Positions 57,042 to 64,000 of a DNA stretch of 64,000 nt are shown here, one piece after another; within the stretch, counting starts at the first letter, position 1, and every line of letters starts with the position of its first letter. Origin of the DNA: Brachionus manjavacas. Lineage: Eukaryota > Rotifera > Eurotatoria > Ploima > Brachionidae. The stretch spans positions 2,170,001 through 2,234,000 of the forward strand of contig JAHQIY010000004.1 in assembly GCA_019054805.1 (NCBI GenBank), given 5' to 3'. Below the pieces are notes generated by a model. That model was not told the DNA's origin. It did not search any database and worked only from the letters and a program-made list of their open reading frames with translations. A program made the position numbers and the translations under genes.

Positions 57042-60000
57042 CTAATTATCTAATAATATAAAGTCTGTTGGAAAGCTTATCTCTTTAGCTATTGAATTAT
57101 CGATTCCGGTTAAAAAAGAGCTGTTTTGGGATTTTGAAAAATTGATCAAAGCATTTTCAGTATCTGAATCGACGGAGCCAAACACTTTCGTTGAAATTCC
57201 TTCAGAGTAAATTATTGCTCTATTCTTCAATTTTAATCCTATATCCTGGACAAAAGTTTGATCAAATTTACCAAGTTGCATGTAAATTACAAGAAAAGGT
57301 GATTCGATATCAGATCTTGATATTTGAGCAATTTTAAGCTTTTCTCTATCGATTGACTTTGGAATTGCGTTTAACTTTGTTTGAACTAGAATTACCGACA
57401 TATTCTCAAAGCTATCTTCATCCAGGCTATAAATCACGGGAATGACAAAATCGACACCAGGTTCTTTGTTCTTACACTGAACAGCACAACAGCGCTTCAT
57501 CATATTTTCCAAATTCAATTTTTGCTTTGAACATTGAGCCCGAACAAAATGATTAAATCTTACATATCCATTGAGCAGTTTTTCAGATTGACCATGATCA
57601 AGTTGCTGTTTAATTATGTCTAAACCCTCTTGACCATATAAATTGGCCAAAAATGATCTTACTTTAACGTAAGAGCAATATCTGGTCGCAGAATTCAAAG
57701 GATCGTCTATTTCAAGCCCACTGACGCATTTATCATAAGCATTTAGAAGTAAAATTTTGGTAATTGTCTCGCCTTTTTCACCTTGATCAATTATCGAGTC
57801 TTGAACAGCCTGAACAAGCTTATTGACCAACACATACAGTCCATATTGTGTCTTGTTGTTAAAAGTTTCCAGTTTATTAAAATAAAATGCAGCTGAATTT
57901 GCCAAAATCGGTTCAGAAGGAAATTCTATTTTGAAGAAATTTTCCTCATAATTGGCATATGTACATACAGCCATATTCTTGGCAATTAAATTTTGCGCAG
58001 TGGAAGTTAGCAAAGGTCTTATTGTACCAAGTCTGCAGCTTAGAATAGCCAATGCATCATTGTCAGTCAATTGATCGAGTGTCTTCGAAGCGTCACCAAC
58101 AAGTTTTATCATTGCCATGCTAGTCAATTGTTTAAAGCCGATTTGATCATACTTTTTATACGAGTATTTGGTTTTGCACAACGAACCCCACAGTGGTCTG
58201 CCAAAAGAGCAAATATTTTCAAACAAAAGCGAATCTTGAGGAGTTCGAATTGCTTCAATATTTGAATGAACATCCCAATTAGGAAGAAGATAGATTGGCT
58301 CTATAAGAAATGTTTCCGATGTTTTCTCTAATGGATCCAGCCATCTGTTTGGCATAAAGCTACTTAAACTAGAGAATGTGTCCAAAAATAGGACAAAAAT
58401 TTTCTTATCTTGATTAAATTCAGATATCACACTTCGCATAATGAAATAGTTTGATTTAACTGTGTTTGCTTTTTTTTTGCTACCTGGATCATGCTTTAAG
58501 AGTGAACTGGCTTCGTCGAAAACAAAGATTAAAGGTCTATTGCTTTCGTAATAAATAAGCTTGTTGGTTTGAGGACAATTTTGTTCAAGATTGATTAGCT
58601 CCTGATTAATGAAGCTTTGATGCTGATCAAATGGAGAGTTGCCATCAAAGCCGTTTGAAAATTTTTTGAAAAATTCTCTATAAGAAATAGAATCATTTTG
58701 ATTTAAGAAATGGACAAACATGTTAAAATAGTTTATAAAATATTGTCTTGTTAAATTTTCACTAGCATAAACTTGGGTCAATTTTTCGGCTAAAAAGCTT
58801 CTTTTCGGATAGCCCGAATCAGTGTTTTTAGATCTAAGGCAACAAAATACAACAAAAGCTTTTTTGGATAGATTTTGGCAAGCCTTTGATTTTCCAAAGC
58901 CTGAAGATTGACACAAAGTTGTAAAAAAGCCGTAAATTAATGAATTGTTCTTCCAATAATTTTCTATTTTAGAAAATATGTAATCTTCTGGCTTGATTTT
59001 TAATTTCCTATTTTCCAGAGTAACAAATTGTTCAAATGAATCCATGAATAATTGACTGATTAATTTGTCTTCGGGTGTACTGGAGTGTCTAAACCATTCA
59101 ACACATTTGTACAAATCTAAAGCAAAATTCAATCAATTTAAAATTAAATTTTTTTTTAATTAATTTAGTGAAATATTACAGTAAAATAAAAATTAAAGTA
59201 AGATTGAAGAAAGTAAAATTTAAAGTTTTTATTCTAATTTCAAACAGATTCTATGCAAATGTAAAAAAAATCATTTCAGGCATTGCGAATTTTCATACAA
59301 AAATTCCAAAACAAAATTAAATTCTAAATAATATAAAAATATAGCTTTTTAATTACAGATTTTTCTGTTATTTTTAAAAGGTGAAACAATGTTTCATCAG
59401 AAGAAATTAAAATAAATATTTCCGTGTAAATTTATTTTTTTTAATCAAATTGTATGTTGCTTTTAATCTAAAATTAATCTTTTTTTGTTTAATTTAATGA
59501 AACATATTTTATTTCATGTTGTTTTATCATCAAATTTCAAAAAGTTCAATTTTGTCAATTTTAAATTAATAAAACAGAAATTTATTTTTGTTATTTTTGC
59601 AAAGGATTGTATGAAATTTCACAATGTCATCATTTTCAAAGTCAAGTTAGTAATTTCCTTTTTATCAAATAACTTCAAATCAAAAACTTCTTAATTTTTA
59701 AATAGACATCAGACATCAGACAGAAAATTAAATTGAATTTAAATTTTTTAAAATAGAAAAGTGAAAAAACTCAAGTCTAATAATAAAGGGAGGTGCTGCA
59801 TGTTATCCAAATTATTTCTCTAAAATTTAGAAGCTCTATCATCCAATTTTTTTTTGACTTTTGAATATTGAATAAAAAAAAACGCAAAAAATCAGGCAGA
59901 ATTTCTCTAATTTATGGTCTTAATACCTAGAATTTCATAGCTAAATGCTAAAATTAAAAGTTGATTTAGTCTATTTTTTGACATTCATGTAAAAAGCATA

Positions 60001-60793
60001 AGGCCGATCCAGATAATACGGAAGAATTCTAGAATCTATTTTGGAATTTAAAAAATTTTTGAAAATAAAATTAATAAATTAAATGCTTTGGAAATTAATT
60101 AAATATAACTAAATAAATTTTTGTAGTCGGAGATTTGTTAATTCGATATAAAATAATAATATAATAAAATAATAAAATCAATTGAATATGATCTTCCTTT
60201 ATTTTAATAAAAAAGAATCAAATATAATCTTCCTTTTAATTTTATTTTATTTTCAACCATAATTCCAAATAAAATAATCTAATAAAAATTAAATTTTTGG
60301 ATTTTTTATTTAAATAATATAGTTAGTGAAATACGGATCTTTTGTTTTAGGATAGAAATTATGCATATTTTTTGCCGAAAAATAAAATCAATTTAATAAA
60401 AATTATCTTAATTAACTTTTTAAATATTGATAAAAATAAAATATGATCAAAATTTATAAATTTGCCTATTTTTGAACTAAAAAAATTATTCCAAACCTGA
60501 TAAGCATTCAAAGTTTATTTGAATATTGAAATCGGTAATTAAAAGCAAATACGAAGATTCTACGGTTTGAATTGCAAGAGGGTGTTTAATATTTTCAACA
60601 AAAATTTCTTCATAGTCCTCTTTTTTAAAAATTATAAATTTTTATAAATTTAAAAAAAATCAAAAAAAAGGAAATTTTTACTTATTATTTGAATCGATTT
60701 TAGATCATTATTTTCAGTCAGTTGTAGGGTACAATCATTTTCTAGTCTTCGGTTCCTAATGACCATTACGTTTTCAATAAAAATGTTTTTCAT
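57042..60793 (-). CDS. Crinkler (CRN)-type P-loop NTPase with nuclease-like C-terminus
   Basis: Three exons (60793-60682, 60619-60497 and 59116-57042) join with matching phase-1 junctions to 769 aa. The large exon alone is open for 691 codons. The P-loop is SSGFGKS (residues about 149-155) and the Walker B strand is PLIFVFDEASSLL (Asp279-Glu280). Between them FVVFCCLRSKNTDSGYPKRS matches the arginine-and-GYP segment found after the P-loop in CRN/RHS-type proteins. Near the C-terminus VDFVIPVIYS, then MSVILVQTKLN, has the D-x(n)-Q-x-K form of a restriction-endonuclease-like fold (Asp634, Gln657, Lys659). The first 78 residues could be a small ubiquitin-like header; that part is inference. CRN-type proteins are known from oomycetes, fungi and some other eukaryotes as secreted effectors or mobile-element-linked conflict proteins; here no signal peptide is seen. 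The donor of intron 2 (GTTTGG) is weak. Function in this organism is unknown. Confidence 0.75.
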
Positions 60794-61479
60794 TTTTGAA
60801 AATATAGTTGGATTTTGAATTTTGAAATTAAATCTCTTTTTTTTTTTAATTTAATTTCAATTAATTTGAAGGACTCATGCTTATTGACAAATATTTTGTC
60901 CATTTTCATTTCTCCTATTTCAATTTATTTATTATAAGATTTTTAATGCTGAAAATATCATAATTACTCAAATTTAAAATCACATATATTTTTAAAAGTC
61001 CCAAATTAAAGTCCGACTCATCATAGAAAAGTTGAAGTCTATTTCATTATTGCTAGGAACTTTTGTGTTAATATCGAGGTCAGTGCGAGCTGGTTCAGGT
61101 AAAGAACCTTTAGGTTCTGGTCATTTTAGATTTTCTCTAAAGTGTTTAACACATCTTTGTTGGTCCTTGCTTGCAATTTAATTAATGAAGAATTTAAAAA
61201 AATTATAAAAATTTGTATTTTGTAACTATTTTTTTTATCTTTTTATTAATTTGACTTTTTTTCTTACTTTCTTTAATTAAATAAAAATTTTGCTTTTTGT
61301 ATTTTTTTCTTTAAATATGCTTTTTTAATCTTTTTATGTGTTTGGTTCTACCTGCTCTATAATTATTTATGGCCGAATTATTGGGTGAAGACAAATGTTC
61401 CGGAATTTTTTCAAAAGGTCTCCTTCTCCTTCATTTTTAAAGAATGACGTAACTTAGAAAAGAGAATATTAAGTTAATT
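60794..61479. other. A+T-rich stretch, one short open minus frame
   Basis: Upstream of the Crinkler-type gene. On the minus strand near 61010-61130 a frame reads PEPKGSLPEPARTDLDINTK then VPSNNEIDFNF. It is coding-like in composition but too short to place. Nothing else is recognised. Confidence 0.35.
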
Positions 61480-61760
61480 TATAAACTTATTTTTATTACA
61501 TCATTTCTTCGAATTTTGTCAATCCGACTTTTGACACCTTCCATTAGGGTCTGTATTGATGCTAGGCTGATTTCATGCAGACATTTTAGCATCCTTAGCC
61601 TCAATTGATGAATTATGTTCGCTTCCTAACCATCCTCGTAGACTTTCTCTTTCAATTTTGACCAAAAATCTTCAATGGATTTAGCTTGAGGCAAATTTTC
61701 AGGGTTATCCATTCTTTTGCAGACACAGCAAACCATGCTAAAAGTTTTTCCTAGAATTTG
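61480..61760 (-). mobile_element. Tc1/mariner-like transposase C-terminal relic
   Basis: The minus strand reads NPENLPQAKSIEDFWSKLKE, KVYEDG, then EANIIHQLRLRMLKCL and LMEGVKSRIDKIRRND. This is the P--RPIE-FW--LK--VY block and helical tail of Tc1/mariner superfamily transposases. It is interrupted by stops. No TIRs are assigned. Confidence 0.78.
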
Positions 61761-61835
61761 AACTTTTTATTATAAGTTAACACTAGCTGACGTCTGCTGC
61801 TTGTTGCCGGATTAATAAATGATGTTTTCATTTAC

Positions 61836-61975
61836 GGAAATTTACGTAAATTTTGATAAATTTTTTTTTTGTAATTATTGTTATAATTTAATGAAAAAAG
61901 TTTGAAATTAATTTTTTAACATCTTTTTTTTTACATAATTTTTCGTAAAATTACCGAAATTTTCGTCATTTATTC
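61836..61975. repeat. ACGTAA-rich imperfect inverted repeat
   Basis: CATTTACGGAAATTTACGTA at the left and TTTCGTAAAATTACCGAAAT at the right form imperfect inverted ends around an A+T-rich centre. The motif recurs at several other places in the window. Confidence 0.4.
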
Positions 61976-62164
61976 TTTTCTTTATTTTAAATCAAAACTT
62001 TTTTTATTTTTAAGTAGTAATTGGACTTTAATTAAATTTTTTCAAAGAAAAAAGTGAAAAAAAATCAAGCCCATAAGTTATGGATCATAATGAAGGGTAG
62101 TCCTGCATCCTATTCAAATTCAGAAAATACGAAAATTTTTATAAAATTTTTGGAAACTCCCAAT

Positions 62165-63095
62165 CATCTGTGATTCTGGAAAAGGCAATCTGAGAGCTTC
62201 AATGTGTGTACAGGAGTGAGACAAGGATGTGTTCTCTCTCCGACACTATTCCTAATACTGATTGACTATGTCATGAAGAAAACAACTGCCAGTGCTAGGG
62301 GTTTACAATGGGGATTAACAGCAGCTTGAAGACTTAGACTTTACGGACAATCTGGTGCTAATATCTAATTCAGAAGCGTATATGCATATAAAGACACAAG
62401 AGTTGGCGAACAACGCTAAGCCAACCGGGCTCGAAATAAATGTGGCCAAAACGAAAGTTATGTACATAAATACCAAATACACTGGTCTGAGACATTGTCG
62501 AATGCTGGCCTATACAGAAGAACAAATTCAGAGCCATTAAGTCAATCCATTAAGAACAAAAGACTGCGGTGGCTCGGGCATGTACTTAGAATGAAAGAAA
62601 CACGGATACCAAAAAGAGCCCTTCAGGACACCTCAAGGGCGACGTAAGGTAAGACGACCAGCAGTAACATGGAGGTCAACAATCACGAAAGAGCTCATCG
62701 GAATGGGAATGACATGGGGAGAAGCAAGGGTAAAGGCAGAAGATCGACTTGAGTGGAAATCAAAAGTGATGTTTAGTAAGCTTAAAATTATAAAACCAAA
62801 CCTTCTAAAAATAAACTGTTTGTATTTTCATCAACGACCATCCTAATAGGTTTGGTGAATTTTAACAAACAGTTTGAACAAGAGACTTGATTTTATTTAA
62901 ATATATATTGAAGAACCATTCTTGTTAATTTATATTTTGTATTTGACTTATATATATATTTTATACTTTGGCTACTAAAGTGGCCACTTTCTATTTAGAT
63001 AAATAAAATTATCAAAAATTATTGATTCTTTTTAATTCTTTATTGGGAAAACATTTCAATGACCCTATGCTCCACAAGGAGTGAATAATGAAAAA
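62165..63095 (+). mobile_element. RTE-like LINE, copy 2, with deletion and insertion
   Basis: It starts in RT with FNVCTGVRQGCVLSPTLFLI (about 62190-62255), a block missing from copy 1. It continues through decayed frames to the same 3' region as copy 1 (NKRLRWLGHVLRMKETRIPK, about 62550-62620), where it keeps residues copy 1 has lost. About 310 bp present in copy 1 (around 25185-25500) are deleted at 62478. A 290-bp segment (62772-63061) interrupts the last coding stretch. Confidence 0.85.
62772..63061. mobile_element. 290-bp insertion in the RTE-like copy
   Basis: Comparison with copy 1 (25780-25800) defines the ends: CAAAAGTGATG, then the insert, then AATGACCCTATG. ATG occurs on both sides (62769-62771 and 63059-63061) as a possible 3-bp duplication. 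The insert is A+T-rich, has no ORF, and shows no clear inverted ends. Its class is unknown. Confidence 0.7.
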
Positions 63096-63164
63096 AAAAT
63101 ATAAATTAAAACAAATAGTCAGCTTTGTTATTTTCAGTCGATTAAATCTATTTTTTGACATTCA

Positions 63165-63375
63165 TATTCTTTATTTGTTTTGTTTCTTTTGGGGATGTCA
63201 TTAATATATATACTAAATAAAAGAGCACTAATTACTGAGCCTTGAGGGACATCTGCAGTTATTTGATATTCGTCGTTCAAGTGGTCATTCACATTTACCT
63301 TAAATGCCCTACTATCTAAAAAGGATCTAATCCAGTTAGTCAAGTAATGAGGTAGATAAATTTTTATCAATTAAA
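63165..63375 (-). mobile_element. LINE family B RT palm fragment
   Basis: [20 protein letters not shown], then NVNDHLNDEYQITADVPQGS and [17 protein letters not shown]. It is about 95 percent identical at the DNA level to 46510-46715 by eye. Both ends are missing. Confidence 0.85.
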
Positions 63376-64000
63376 AAAGCTTATTGAATAAAAGCAGTTT
63401 TATTTTAGCTAATAAAAAGCTAATTTAGGTTTCGAAAAAATAAATTAATTTTTCAATAGAATAGATAATTCTTTTTCAAAATCAGCACTTTTACATGAAT
63501 CATATTCTATAACAGACATTTTATTTGCTCTTTTAATGCATTATATTTATTTTTTGTTTTTGTTTTAACACTTAAACGAAGCTTTGCTAGCTTTGCCATA
63601 GACATCTTATGCTCTTTTCTTATCGAAAAAATTGTCAAAATTAAGATATTATTTACAATTTGCTTAAAATAATTTATAATGATTAAGCTTAAAAGACAGA
63701 TGCTCATACATACATAAAGAAATACTTTGAAATTCTTGATCTTTTTTTAGTCTCAACTTCATTAATTGACAAAATTACCGACTTAAATGTCTTAAATAGT
63801 CAAGACATAACTAGTGGTCATTTCCCAATCGAAACATCAATTTATCTGGGTTATTAATTAGCTAAAAAATTTAACTATAAGCGAACTGGCAATTATTCAG
63901 CGAGATTTTAAATTCTCAAATAGTTATTTTCCCTGAAAGTTCCATCACTATAGATCAACTAAATGAAAAAATTACAAAAAAAAACATTTCTGCTTCTCAT
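63376..64000. other. A+T-rich end of window, nothing recognised
   Basis: The 66-codon minus frame at 63507-63707 (KEHKMSMAKLAKLRLSVKTK) shows no known domain. Nothing else stands out. Confidence 0.4.

Noticed and set aside
61010-61130. Last exon of another host gene on the minus strand
   Set aside because: The open stretch is short, no splice partner was found, and a decayed transposase lies just upstream; left as unassigned.
1-64000. CRISPR arrays, bacterial operons, rRNA genes
   Set aside because: No regularly spaced repeats, ribosome-binding sites or rRNA motifs; the spliced genes are eukaryotic.

Overview
The window is eukaryotic nuclear DNA, very A+T-rich by eye, from a small-genome animal. 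Six host genes can be reconstructed exon by exon. They have GT-AG introns whose phases all match, many of only 45-60 bp, alongside a few introns of 1-12 kb swollen by transposons. The gene set (phospholipid scramblase, TYW3, SLF2-like, INPP5F/Sac2, alpha carbonic anhydrase) is animal. The base composition, tiny introns and mix of LINE, pogo, hAT and Penelope-like remains fit a monogonont rotifer such as Brachionus best; that species guess is inference.

Layout. 1-1395: 3' part of a LINE. 1396-5345: A+T-rich DNA with small inverted-repeat elements. 5346-7498 (-): phospholipid scramblase, 5 exons. 7499-12082: LINE pieces and a fossil Ty3/Gypsy integrase fragment. 12083-19561 (-): TYW3 (tRNA wybutosine synthesis), 6 exons, with an 870-bp TIR element, a foldback, a deleted pogo-like element and a LINE in its introns. 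19713-23498: an unassigned ORF, a MITE and a LINE end. 23499-31339 (-): SLF2-like SMC5/6 localisation factor, 9 exons, with a 5.9-kb intron packed with LINE and pogo copies. 31340-36039: TIR repeat, LINE piece and a Penelope-like GIY-YIG relic with a hammerhead-like motif. 36040-55519 (+): INPP5F/Sac2 inositol phosphatase, 7 exons. Its 12.3-kb second intron holds a complete antisense alpha carbonic anhydrase gene (42436-43498) plus LINEs, a Tc1 relic and MITEs; its fifth intron holds a 2.19-kb transposon with a hAT MITE inside. 57042-60793 (-): a 769-aa Crinkler/CRN-type P-loop NTPase with a C-terminal nuclease-like motif, plus a rearranged scrap of it downstream. 61000-64000: Tc1, RTE-like and LINE remains.

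The host genes do not form a pathway: membrane lipid handling (scramblase, Sac2), tRNA modification (TYW3), genome maintenance (SLF2) and CO2 hydration (CA). The least expected gene is the Crinkler-type protein. The transposon part is notable for precise element ends with target-site duplications, several nested insertions, and a LINE family whose copies keep two hairpins at the 3' end although the sequences differ. All family names come from reading motifs; no database search was possible.
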